The notes under the pieces: generated by a model | The model's database searches: none | What the model saw: the letters and a program-made list of their open reading frames with translations, nothing else | Told to the model about the DNA's origin: nothing | Assembly (NCBI RefSeq): GCF_011378905.1 | Contig: NZ_WTPY01000002.1 | Coordinates: 310,001-374,000 of the forward strand | Direction of reading: 5' to 3' | DNA: 64,000 bases | Source: Paraglaciecola sp. 20A4 | Lineage (GTDB): Bacteria > Pseudomonadota > Gammaproteobacteria > Enterobacterales > Alteromonadaceae | Shown here: one piece after another, positions 53,333 through 61,970 of the stretch | Numbering within the stretch: the first letter of the stretch is position 1 | How the letters are laid out: every line of letters starts with the position of its first letter | Made by a program: the position numbers and the translations under genes

Positions 53333-53419
53333 TACCTGCGTCGAGGTGTAAACGTTACATTGGATCTTAAGGCCGACAAGGTATATTGCTCCGTAAAGCC
53401 AAAAGTTATATTTTTGCGC

Positions 53420-53467
53420 AATATATCCTTTAAGGGACAGCGATGACTGTAGCTTAAAGGATATATT
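53420..53467. repeat. 14-base inverted repeat at the FNT gene stop
   Basis: AATATATCCTTTAA (53420-53433) and TTAAAGGATATATT (53454-53467) are perfect complements 20 bases apart, and the loop can pair further (ACAG/CTGT). The right arm overlaps the stop codon of the FNT gene. No adjacent U-tract in the minus direction, so it is a stable 3' hairpin rather than a classical terminator. Confidence 0.5.
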
Positions 53468-54410
53468 ATTTATTTAGTTTTCGTATGTGACTGTAATTGA
53501 GCAGAGCCACAAACACAGAGCCGCCGATAGCGTTACCTAATAGCATTACAGACAACGCGCCTAGCATGCTAATAAGAGAAATACTGTCAGCAGTAAAGTA
53601 GCCAACGAGTAATTCAACCGAGCCCGCAATGGAGTGGTGTAATCCACCTAGGCCAATAATAAAGGTAACGATGTAAATACACAGTATTTGGCTGGTGGTT
53701 GAATGAGTAGATAATATGGTCCAAGCACCGAGCGCCATTAACCATCCTGCTAGGGTCGCGCTAACGAGAAGTGTTCCTGGCGAGTAAGACAAAATATGGT
53801 CTGCGATAATCAAATAACCCGCACTAGCGTGAATTACTTCATCGCTCATGGTCAGCAAACCTGCACTGAAAATACCACCGATAATATTGCCCGCAATGAC
53901 AATTGCCCATAAACGAAACATACGAGTAATATGTATTCTTCTGTCTAGAATAGGGTAAAAGGCCGTTGCCGTATGTTCAGTAAAGAGCTGGGTCCGACTT
54001 AAGATACACATAACAAAACCCAAAGGATAAACCAAGGCAACAAGTACGCGATTAAAGCCGCTAGAGAGATCACCAACGATGGTGGTCATCACGCCTACGG
54101 CTAACACGGTAAAGCAGATGATCATACCAGCAGCTAATGCCGACATGAAAAGTGACATAGCGGGCCTAGCGAGTTGCTCAACACCTTCATCAATGGCTTT
54201 TTCTAGAATATCGTCAGGATGACGGAAAGTTTCATCTACGCGTTTGACGATGACTGAAACATACTCTTTACTTTCACGGGTGCGTTCTTTAGTTCGCTCG
54301 CGGGTATCTTCATTAAACAGCAACTCGCCGGAAGGCGAGACGATTCTAGCTTCATGATCGTGCTCCCCATGCTCTAAATCATCACTCATCATTTTATCCT
54401 TGATAGTCAT
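53466..54410 (-). CDS. Formate/nitrite transporter (FNT) family membrane protein
   Basis: The 314-residue product has a hydrophilic, charged N-terminal region (about 1-80) and then six membrane segments with FNT features (LAVGVMTTIVGD, CILSRTQLFTEHTATAFYP, VIAGNIIGGIFSAG, FIIGLGGLHHSIAG, GNAIGGSVFVALLNY). It resembles YfdC-type FNT members. Substrate unknown; formate, nitrite or another small anion. It starts three bases after the DedA/YqaA gene, so both form one operon. Confidence 0.88.
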   Translation of the reverse strand: MTIKDKMMSDDLEHGEHDHEARIVSPSGELLFNEDTRERTKERTRESKEYVSVIVKRVDETFRHPDDILEKAIDEGVEQLARPAMSLFMSALAAGMIICFTVLAVGVMTTIVGDLSSGFNRVLVALVYPLGFVMCILSRTQLFTEHTATAFYPILDRRIHITRMFRLWAIVIAGNIIGGIFSAGLLTMSDEVIHASAGYLIIADHILSYSPGTLLVSATLAGWLMALGAWTILSTHSTTSQILCIYIVTFIIGLGGLHHSIAGSVELLVGYFTADSISLISMLGALSVMLLGNAIGGSVFVALLNYSHIRKLNK

Positions 54411-54413
54411 AGG

Positions 54414-54986
54414 CTAGTGCTTTATCCACCAGAAAAGTGCCACAGCTAGAGTAAGCACGATAGCGGTGGGAATTTTATATTTTCTAAAAATAGCTTCAGC
54501 TTTATTTCCCGCAACCTTTACTAATAAGGCTAGGCCAAAATAGCGGATCGTGCGGGCAATTAAGGTAGCCAATAAGAACATAAAGAGCGAATACTTAGCA
54601 GCTCCGGCAGCTAACATAGCGATTTGGAATGGGATCGGAATAATACCAACTGATAACACATACCAAAAACCTTGTTGCTGCATCTGGTTTTTGACGTTTT
54701 CTAATTGCTGCGGATCTGAGAACCAACCGGCAATTTGTTCGGCAAATTGATCAAACAAGTAATAGCCAACGCCATATCCGATGATTGCGCCAAAAATACA
54801 GCCAAGAGTTGCTAAGAAGGCTAATAACCAAATTTTTTCGCGCTTAGCCTGCATTAAGGGAATAAGTACTGCTTCTAATGGAATAGGAACAATAATCGAT
54901 TCCGAGAATGACGCGATAACTAATGCCATATACATGTTTTTAGATTCGATAAACTGCTTAGTTTTACGTTTAAAGTAAGCGACCAT
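54414..54986 (-). CDS. DedA/YqaA-family membrane protein
   Basis: The 190-residue product has VTT-domain features: SFSESIIVPIPLEAVLIPLM, FGAIIGYGVGYYLFDQF and GIIPIPFQIAMLAAGAAKYS. Four to five membrane segments. The family includes flippases of undecaprenyl phosphate and other lipids, and is needed for membrane-potential maintenance. YqaA type is the best fit. FNT follows with three bases between. Confidence 0.87.
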   Translation of the reverse strand: MVAYFKRKTKQFIESKNMYMALVIASFSESIIVPIPLEAVLIPLMQAKREKIWLLAFLATLGCIFGAIIGYGVGYYLFDQFAEQIAGWFSDPQQLENVKNQMQQQGFWYVLSVGIIPIPFQIAMLAAGAAKYSLFMFLLATLIARTIRYFGLALLVKVAGNKAEAIFRKYKIPTAIVLTLAVALFWWIKH

Positions 54987-55787
54987 ACTTGTCCTATTCA
55001 GGGGTTATTAACACGTTTTATCTGTGCCAAATGGTGAAGAAAATGTACTTCTTTCTATATCCAAAAGCAGGATATATACCAAATCAATAAACTGGGATGC
55101 TTAGAGGGCGCCAATGCTCCGAGTTTTCTCCCAGACTGATGTATTTCCTAGGTTTGAAGCCTATTCAATAAAGTGAAATATAAAAGTAGTGATAGATTTT
55201 CACCGTCATAAACGAGGTTTAATGTTATCTATGATTTGTCTTGTGGCGCAATAAGTCCGTGTCTTTGAAAATTTTACTGAGTGGATGCAGGCCAATAAGT
55301 GAGCAAGCTACAAGTAAAACCGATTTTTAGTTACACGGTTAATAAATGACTAGTGTTAACGCGGATGGTCAACTACCTGCGTAGCTTTTGTGTCTAATGG
55401 GATGTTCGTAGTTTAGCTAGTAAGGTAAATACCAACGCCAATAAATAATTAACTACTCAGCGAAGATTTAAAAGGACTTAATCAAGGCGTTTGAATGATA
55501 GCCCTTTATTGAAAATAATATGGCGCTCTTTCAAGTTTGAGCAACACATAGTAAGTCCTTTTAAAGTTAGCCCAAAGGTAATATCCCAGCGGATTTTGTA
55601 TTACGTTCTCGGTATTTGAAAGGGAGCAACCATTACTGCACCCCGACGCCTTGTTTAAAACCCGTTGGATGAATTCTCAGAGGGCAATTATTTATTGGAT
55701 TTGAGTATTAAGTATGTCCGGTTTGAATATTGCTTTTTACTGGCAGTTAACTCACACTCCAGCGCTTGATACACAAGGGGTGGCAAG
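54987..55787. other. Gene-free region with repeat-like sequence
   Basis: No gene over 801 bases. A 14-base inverted repeat stands at 55467-55480 and 55552-55565. The phrase ATACCAAATCAATAAACTGG (near 55076) resembles ATACCAACGCCAATAAATAA (near 55428). The 55420-55700 part has the look of a dispersed intergenic element, for example a MITE remnant. No ORF or transposase fragment was found. The right end serves as rarD promoter region. Confidence 0.4.
55467..55565. repeat. 99-base inverted-repeat element, possible MITE
   Basis: TTTAAAAGGACTTA (55467-55480) and TAAGTCCTTTTAAA (55552-55565) are perfect 14-base inverted repeats flanking 71 bases. No obvious target-site duplication is seen at either edge. 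It could be a MITE or a transcript stem-loop. Confidence 0.4.
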
Positions 55788-56696
55788 ATGAATGATAAAT
55801 CAGTGAGGTCAGGTATCTTGTTCGCAATAGCGGCTTATACCATGTGGGGCATAGCGCCGTTATACTTCAAGCTGATAGGGCAAGTCCCTGCGATGGAAAT
55901 TTTAATGCATCGTATTGTTTGGTCTGTCCTTGTTTTAGTCTTACTGGTGGGAATTACTGGCAAGTTTGAGAAGGTTAAACAAGCTATTTTTAACCCTAAG
56001 GTCATGCAGGTTTTATTGATTTCTGGGGTACTGCTTGCGGCTAACTGGTTTATTTTTATTTGGGCTATTAATAATAATCATTTGTTGGATGCCAGTTTAG
56101 GATATTACATAAACCCCTTGCTAAATATATTTTTAGGTCGATTATTTTTAGGTGAACGACTGCGGCGCCTACAAAAAGTGGCCGTTGCTTTAGCCCTTTT
56201 TGGTGTCATGTATTTTATCGTAAGTTACGGGCAATTGCCTTGGGTTGCGCTAGCACTAGCTGGTACCTTCGGTGTATACGGTTTACTGCGTAAGCAAGTC
56301 GCCGTAGATTCATTGCCGGGTTTACTGGTTGAAAGCTGTTTATTGCTGCCACCTGCAATCGTTTACTGGATTTGGTTCGCTGGTGAGTGGAGTAATATGC
56401 TGACTAATGATTCGGCTTTAAATATCACGCTTATCTGTGCTGGAATTGTGACTACGGCTCCTCTATTGTGTTTTACCGCAGCAGCGAAACGCATTATGTT
56501 TTCGACTTTGGGGTTCTTTCAATATATCGGCCCGAGCATTATGTTTGTGTTAGCCGCGGTGGTTTATGATGAGCCACTTGATGGCAATAAAATAGTGATG
56601 TTTGGCTTTGTATGGCTAGCGCTAGGGTTGTTTAGTTACGACTCCTTGCGTCAGTATCGAAAAATTAGAAAGGCTCTTAAGCTCCCCCAAGATTAG
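55788..56696 (+). CDS. rarD: EamA-family transporter RarD
   Basis: The 302-residue product has ten membrane segments in two EamA repeats with RarD-specific sequence (GILFAIAAYTMWGIAPLYFK, MEILMHRIVWS, ANWFIFIWAINNNHLLDASL, GYYINPLLNIFLGRLFLGER). The substrate is unknown; homologues are annotated as chloramphenicol-sensitive or amino-acid exporters. The start ATG 55788 is preceded by GGGGTGGCAAG. Its last 20 bases overlap the convergent response-regulator gene. Confidence 0.92.
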   Translation: MNDKSVRSGILFAIAAYTMWGIAPLYFKLIGQVPAMEILMHRIVWSVLVLVLLVGITGKFEKVKQAIFNPKVMQVLLISGVLLAANWFIFIWAINNNHLLDASLGYYINPLLNIFLGRLFLGERLRRLQKVAVALALFGVMYFIVSYGQLPWVALALAGTFGVYGLLRKQVAVDSLPGLLVESCLLLPPAIVYWIWFAGEWSNMLTNDSALNITLICAGIVTTAPLLCFTAAAKRIMFSTLGFFQYIGPSIMFVLAAVVYDEPLDGNKIVMFGFVWLALGLFSYDSLRQYRKIRKALKLPQD

Positions 56697-57945
56697 TTCT
56701 CGCAGGGGGATCGTGCTCTACACGATTGCGGCCATTTTTCTTCGCTTGGTATAGATATTCATCTGCCTTACGTAACATGCCATTCACCCCGCCATGTTTA
56801 ATAGCTGTTACGCCAATGCTGACACTGATATGGAAAGTCTGCCCCTCAAATTTGAAAGTGATACCCGCTAATGCGTGGCGGAAGTCCTCAACAATCCGTA
56901 CGGCACCCGGTAAATCTATATTGGGCATAGATACACAAAACTCTTCTCCACCAAATCGTGCAGGTATGTGAGATTCAAAAGTAACAGCAACTAATGTGGC
57001 AATTTCACGTAATGTGTAGTCACCACAATCGTGGCCATAGGTGTCATTAATCACTTTAAAATGATCAATGTCGATAAGCGCTAAGCTGTGGTTAACAGGG
57101 GCTAATTGATTGGCGGCGGCGACGCGTTCGAAGAAGTGACGTCGATTGGGTAAGCCGGTGAGAAAATCTGAATTGGCTGCCAAGCGAATAAGTTCGATAT
57201 TTTCTATTAATTCAATGTTTTGCATTATACGGCATAGAAACTCTTCTTCACCATAAGGCTGTGCTAAGTAATCGTTGGCACCACTTTTGATAAAACGGGC
57301 TGAAACCCCAGTATCACTATGGTCAGATAAACCAATAACTGCAATATCATCTTTTTTAGCGAGTTTGCGGACTTCACTGAGCATTTCAATGCCGCTCATG
57401 TCTGGTAATTCGTTGGCAATAATAACTAATTTAACGTGACTAAAATGGGTCAATGCCTCTAACCCCTGTTGACCTGTAGTGGCTTGATGGGTGATAAAAT
57501 TGTGACGTCGAAGTAGCGAGGTACTGCGATTACGACTGACTCTGGCGTTGTCGACTACTAATACGCCAATATTTTTATTTTTCTGTAAACGGTTAAGTAA
57601 TACGCTGAGATATTCGTAAACTTGCTCGTTCTCTTTAAGAATGTAGTCAATCACGTTTTTGTTAAGAATACCCGCGCGGGTTTCAGCGTCCAAAAACTCG
57701 GTGGTTGCAATCGTAGGTAAGAACGAGCTCAGGGCAAAATCAATGGCTTGGCCAATGGGCGCATCAGGTAAGCGGTAATCAACGATGGCGCACAAAAAAT
57801 CTTCTGGTGCCGAATTTGAAAATAAATGTTGCGCAGCAGTCAGGCTGGTGGCCGTGACTGGTGTTAGTTTGGCCTTCAGTAGCAAACTGGCGATAATATT
57901 TAAACTGTGTTCGTTACCATCAATTATCAGTACTTTTGGACGCAT
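56677..57945 (-). CDS. Response regulator with two receiver domains and GGDEF
   Basis: The 422-residue product has a PleD-like layout. The first receiver (about 4-120) keeps AIVDYRLPD with phosphoacceptor Asp. The second (about 127-245) has LVIIANELPDMSG, where the Asp is replaced by Ala, so it is probably a dimerisation adaptor as in PleD. The GGDEF domain (about 255-410) is active-type: ARFGGEEFCVSMP and DIDHFKVINDTYGH. Makes c-di-GMP after phosphorylation of the first receiver. It overlaps rarD by 20 bases on the opposite strand. Confidence 0.9.
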   Translation of the reverse strand: MRPKVLIIDGNEHSLNIIASLLLKAKLTPVTATSLTAAQHLFSNSAPEDFLCAIVDYRLPDAPIGQAIDFALSSFLPTIATTEFLDAETRAGILNKNVIDYILKENEQVYEYLSVLLNRLQKNKNIGVLVVDNARVSRNRSTSLLRRHNFITHQATTGQQGLEALTHFSHVKLVIIANELPDMSGIEMLSEVRKLAKKDDIAVIGLSDHSDTGVSARFIKSGANDYLAQPYGEEEFLCRIMQNIELIENIELIRLAANSDFLTGLPNRRHFFERVAAANQLAPVNHSLALIDIDHFKVINDTYGHDCGDYTLREIATLVAVTFESHIPARFGGEEFCVSMPNIDLPGAVRIVEDFRHALAGITFKFEGQTFHISVSIGVTAIKHGGVNGMLRKADEYLYQAKKNGRNRVEHDPPARTNLGGA

Positions 57946-58036
57946 AAAACGAGTTTACCTTTTGCCAGATACAGAGACGGTACACAACTTCGTGTTACCC
58001 ACATAGTACCGAGTTACTCATTCAAAGTTTACGTTT

Positions 58037-60211
58037 TTATAATTTGTCTAATTTAGCGAACGAAAGCACTAACCATTTACTGCCTACATCATCAAAATTT
58101 ACCTGAACTCGAGCGTGCTCGCCACTACCTTCATAGTTGAGTACCGTGCCTTCGCCAAACTTACGATGCGCCACTCGTTCACCTAGTTTAAAGCCTGTGG
58201 AATCAAATGCTGTATGGCTAGCTGATGATTGAAAGCGGCTTTGCATTGGGCGCGATACTGTGGCTTTGGTGCGTAGGCGTACTTCTTCTATATATTCACT
58301 CGGTATCTCTTTGATAAAACGTGACTGAGTATGGTATTTATCTTGGCCGTAAACTCGACGATTCTCTGCATAGGTAATATAAAGCTTTTGCATAGCGCGG
58401 GTCATGCCCACATAACATAAGCGCCGTTCCTCTTCGATTTTGCCTGGCTCATCGTTACTCATTTGGCTCGGGAACATGCCTTCTTCTACGCCTACCAATA
58501 ACACCAAAGGAAACTCTAAGCCCTTAGCGCTATGTATGGTCATCATTTGTACCGCATCTTGGTGCTTATCAGCTTGGGCGTCTCCGGCCTCAAGTGATGC
58601 ATGGGCTAAAAAGGCTGACAAAGGAGACATGTTTTCTGCTTCTTCTGGCGGTGCAAACTGCTTACAAGCAGTAACCAATTCTTCTAAGTTTTCGATACGA
58701 GCTTGGGCCTTCTCGCCTTTTTCAGCCTTGTACATAGCGTATAAGCCAGAATGCTTAATGACATGATCAGCTTGCAGCTCTAATGCTTGTTCTTGGGTAT
58801 CTTTTTGTAACTGTAAGACTAAATCAATAAACGACTGCAAGGCGTTCGACGCACGGCCTGATAAACGTTTTTCGCGTAATAGTTGTAAGCTGGCTTGCCA
58901 CATCGAAAGCTCGTGTTCTTTTGCTTGCTCGCGGACTTGTGCCAAGGTTTTATCGCCAATGCCGCGGGTTGGCGTATTCACTACGCGTTCAAAGGCTGCA
59001 TCATCAATCTGCTGGTTGATGATCCGCAAATAACCTAAGGCGTCTCTAATTTCCTGACGTTCAAAGAATCGTAGCCCGCCATATATTCGATAAGCGACAG
59101 ATTCTTGTAATAAGGCTTCTTCTAAAACACGGGATTGAGCGTTATTACGATACAAGATGGCACAATCGCTTAGCGCATTGCCTTGGGTATGCCAATCTTT
59201 AATCCGTGAAACCACAAAACGTGCTTCATCTAATTCGTTAAAACCGGCATATAAAGAAATGAGCTCGCCGTCGACACCTTCTGTCCAAAGTTCTTTGCCT
59301 AGGCGGCCTTGGTTGTTATCTATGACTGCATTGGCCGCTTTAAGAATATTGCCGGTAGAACGGTAGTTCTGCTCTAGGCGAATGGTTTTGGCATTCGGAT
59401 AGTCGCGTAAAAAATGCTGAATATTTTGTACGTTCGCTCCACGCCAGCCATAAATTGACTGATCGTCATCACCAACAATAATCATATTGTTGGTAGGGGC
59501 GGCTAGTAGGCGTAGCCAAGCATATTGGATATTGTTGGTATCTTGAAACTCATCAACTAACACGGCACGAAAACGATTCTGATAGTGTTTAAGGAGCTCC
59601 GGATTTTCCGCCCATAGGCGATGAGCGCGAAGCAACAACTCAGCAAAATCGACTAATCCAGCCCGGTCGCAAGTTTGCTGATAAGTTTGATAGATATCGC
59701 GCAGTTTTTGCTGATTATAATCGCCATGGGTATCAATATGCTCTGGACGTAGGCCTTCGTCTTTATTGCCATTTATGTACCATTGAACATGCTTGGGTGC
59801 CCATTGCTTTTCGTCTAAGTTCATACTTTTTATTACCCGACGGACTAAACGATATTGATCATCTGAGTCGAGGATCTGAAAGTTTTCGGGTAACTTGGCT
59901 TCAGCGTAATGGGTGCGTAATAGGCGATGGGCAATACCATGAAAAGTACCTATCCACATGCTACTCAGTGCGCTGCCTTGCAACTCTTCGATCCGCCCAC
60001 GCATCTCTCGAGCGGCTTTATTGGTAAAGGTTACCGCTAGAATACCCCACGGGGCGATACCTTCGACTTCCATCAACCAGGCAATACGGTGAACCAATAC
60101 ACGAGTTTTACCACTGCCAGCACCGGCCAAAATAAGCATATCGGCGGCGGGAGAAGCAACGGCATCGCGTTGTTTGTCGTTGAGTTGTTCTAAGAGTCGA
60201 GATACATCCAT
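58037..60211 (-). CDS. uvrD: DNA helicase II UvrD
   Basis: UvrD is the superfamily 1 3'-5' helicase of mismatch and excision repair. The 724-residue product has the full motif set: LNDKQRDAVASPAADMLILA GAGSGKT (Walker A at 29-36), LVDEFQDTNNIQYAWLRLL, GDDDQSIYGWRGA, LEQNYRSTGNIL, VQMMTIHSAKGLEFPLVLLV and CYVGMTRAMQKLYITYAENR. A C-terminal Tudor-like domain is present. Usually next to yigB; here cysE lies between. Confidence 0.96.
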   Translation of the reverse strand: MDVSRLLEQLNDKQRDAVASPAADMLILAGAGSGKTRVLVHRIAWLMEVEGIAPWGILAVTFTNKAAREMRGRIEELQGSALSSMWIGTFHGIAHRLLRTHYAEAKLPENFQILDSDDQYRLVRRVIKSMNLDEKQWAPKHVQWYINGNKDEGLRPEHIDTHGDYNQQKLRDIYQTYQQTCDRAGLVDFAELLLRAHRLWAENPELLKHYQNRFRAVLVDEFQDTNNIQYAWLRLLAAPTNNMIIVGDDDQSIYGWRGANVQNIQHFLRDYPNAKTIRLEQNYRSTGNILKAANAVIDNNQGRLGKELWTEGVDGELISLYAGFNELDEARFVVSRIKDWHTQGNALSDCAILYRNNAQSRVLEEALLQESVAYRIYGGLRFFERQEIRDALGYLRIINQQIDDAAFERVVNTPTRGIGDKTLAQVREQAKEHELSMWQASLQLLREKRLSGRASNALQSFIDLVLQLQKDTQEQALELQADHVIKHSGLYAMYKAEKGEKAQARIENLEELVTACKQFAPPEEAENMSPLSAFLAHASLEAGDAQADKHQDAVQMMTIHSAKGLEFPLVLLVGVEEGMFPSQMSNDEPGKIEEERRLCYVGMTRAMQKLYITYAENRRVYGQDKYHTQSRFIKEIPSEYIEEVRLRTKATVSRPMQSRFQSSASHTAFDSTGFKLGERVAHRKFGEGTVLNYEGSGEHARVQVNFDDVGSKWLVLSFAKLDKL

Positions 60212-60357
60212 GGGGAGAAAAATGCTGTAGAATTATGCTGGCATTATAACAGTTATACTGTGTTTTTATACAATTAATGAATTTGTTCTTAGTCAATATT
60301 GGGCTTTATTATCACAACTGATTACACTAAAAAGTCATACAAACTAGAGGGTATACC

Positions 60358-61137
60358 GTGGACAATAACTTTTGGCTAACGCTTCGTGATGAAGCTAAGG
60401 TGATGGCTGAAAAAGAGCCCGTACTCGCCACCTATGCTGAAGAATGTATTTTAAAACAAGATAACTTCGCAGGTGCATTGAGCTTTATTTTATCTAATAA
60501 GCTGTCGGACAAAGTTATGTCGGCCGAAGCATTGCGCAGCATGTTGCAACAAGCATATCGCGATCAACCCTTGCTTGTTGAAGCAACTGTTTTTGACATT
60601 CAAGCCACATTTGAGCGTGATCCTGCGGTGAAATCTTTCCTTACTGTCTTGTTATATTTTAAAGGCTTTCACGCTATCCAAGTACATAGGTTTGCACATA
60701 TGCTTTGGTTGATGGGGCGCCACGAATTAGCCTTGTTCGTACAAAGCCGCAGTTCTGAAGTCTTGTCAGTCGATATTCATCCAGCAGCCTATATCGGTCA
60801 GGGCGTGATGTTCGATCACGCCACAGGCATTGTAGTCGGTGAAACGGCTGTGATTGAAGATAATGTATCCATTATGCAATCTGTGACACTGGGCGGCACA
60901 GGAAATGAGAGTGGCGATCGTCATCCAAAAGTACGCCGGGGTGTAATGATAGGTGCCGGCGCTAAAATATTGGGCAATATTGAAATTGGACCAGGGGCAA
61001 AAGTCGGTGCCGGTAGTGTGGTATTAAGCGATGTACCAGCTCATGTAACCGTCGCGGGTGTGCCTGCTAAGATTGTTGGTAAACCTAGCTGTCAAAATCC
61101 TTGTCTAACCATGCGTCAAAACGTATTAGAAGACTAA
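60358..61137 (+). CDS. cysE: Serine O-acetyltransferase
   Basis: CysE acetylates serine with acetyl-CoA to O-acetylserine for cysteine synthesis. The 259-residue product has the N-terminal helical domain and the left-handed beta-helix hexapeptide domain (DIHPAAYIGQGVMFDHATGI, VVGETAVIEDNVSIMQSVTL, GGTGNESGDRHPKVRRGVMI). The start is GTG 60358 with GAGGG upstream; no ATG is suitably placed. Length is near the E. coli enzyme. It stands as a plus-strand gene in the uvrD/yigB region. Confidence 0.95.
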   Translation: MDNNFWLTLRDEAKVMAEKEPVLATYAEECILKQDNFAGALSFILSNKLSDKVMSAEALRSMLQQAYRDQPLLVEATVFDIQATFERDPAVKSFLTVLLYFKGFHAIQVHRFAHMLWLMGRHELALFVQSRSSEVLSVDIHPAAYIGQGVMFDHATGIVVGETAVIEDNVSIMQSVTLGGTGNESGDRHPKVRRGVMIGAGAKILGNIEIGPGAKVGAGSVVLSDVPAHVTVAGVPAKIVGKPSCQNPCLTMRQNVLED

Positions 61138-61141
61138 TTAG

Positions 61142-61177
61142 AAATCAGCTATACCTCAGGTGCAGCTGATTTATTTT
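61142..61177 (+). terminator. Terminator of cysE
   Basis: AAATCAGCT (61142-61150) and AGCTGATTT (61164-61172) form a 9-base stem with a 13-base loop, followed by ATTTTG. It lies between the convergent cysE and yigB genes. Confidence 0.65.
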
Positions 61178-61224
61178 GTCGGACTCGAGCAACGGTGGTC
61201 GTTATGGTAAGTTGCGTTTTTCAG

Positions 61225-61938
61225 TTATAAAGAGCACAGTTCGCTTAAGTGTTGTAACTGAATATCAGGCAAAACAGTCACATCCTCATTCTGTAAGTTC
61301 ATACTGCGATTATCCGCGTACCACGCACTCATAAACCCAGCTTTTTTTGCACCAAGCACGTCTTTTTCTAAATTATCCCCTACGTGCAAAATCGATTCAC
61401 TTGGTAAATTAAGTAACTGCTGGGCAGCATCAAACATGGCGCTACTGGGCTTCATGGGAAACGTTAAGCTGGCATGAAAACTTTCTTGAAAGTAGTCCGC
61501 GATACCAATTTGCTTAAGGTTGACGTTGCCATTAGTAATGGCTACCAAAGGCCAACGCTCACCAAGCTCGCCCAGAATACGGGTTACGTCTTCGCCAACC
61601 TGAAAGTTGCTGCGCTCAAAGTAAAAAAAATCAAAAGCTTGGTCTACCGCATCTTTAAGTGCGGATCCGCTGTGACCGAATGCTCGCAGGCCACTGGTGA
61701 GAACTTCTCTACGTAACAACCCCATATCGCTATGTAAATTTGGTTTTTGCTGCAAGGTTGTATGTTTATGGCGACGCCAATAGTCGGCGTGACTGTGAGC
61801 AGGATCATCGGCGAAGCTACCTAAGAATTCGATCAATGCATGCTCGGCTCGAATGATATAAGGGTAGTTATCGTACAAGGTGTCATCGAGATCAAATGTC
61901 ATGGCCTTTATTTGGCCTGTTTTACGATAGTAAATCAT
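61225..61938 (-). CDS. yigB: HAD-family phosphatase YigB
   Basis: YigB is a HAD hydrolase that dephosphorylates FMN and sugar phosphates in E. coli. The 237-residue product has motif I MTFDLDDTLYDN, motif II VAITNGN and motif IV HVGDNLEKDVLGAKKAGF. The N-terminus MIYYRKTGQIKAMTFDLDD matches the YigB start exactly. It belongs to the dapF-DUF484-xerC-yigB operon known in enterobacteria and starts 32 bases after xerC. Confidence 0.93.
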   Translation of the reverse strand: MIYYRKTGQIKAMTFDLDDTLYDNYPYIIRAEHALIEFLGSFADDPAHSHADYWRRHKHTTLQQKPNLHSDMGLLRREVLTSGLRAFGHSGSALKDAVDQAFDFFYFERSNFQVGEDVTRILGELGERWPLVAITNGNVNLKQIGIADYFQESFHASLTFPMKPSSAMFDAAQQLLNLPSESILHVGDNLEKDVLGAKKAGFMSAWYADNRSMNLQNEDVTVLPDIQLQHLSELCSL

Positions 61939-61970
61939 TTACGCGGTTTCATCCTCTTAATGTGGCAAGC

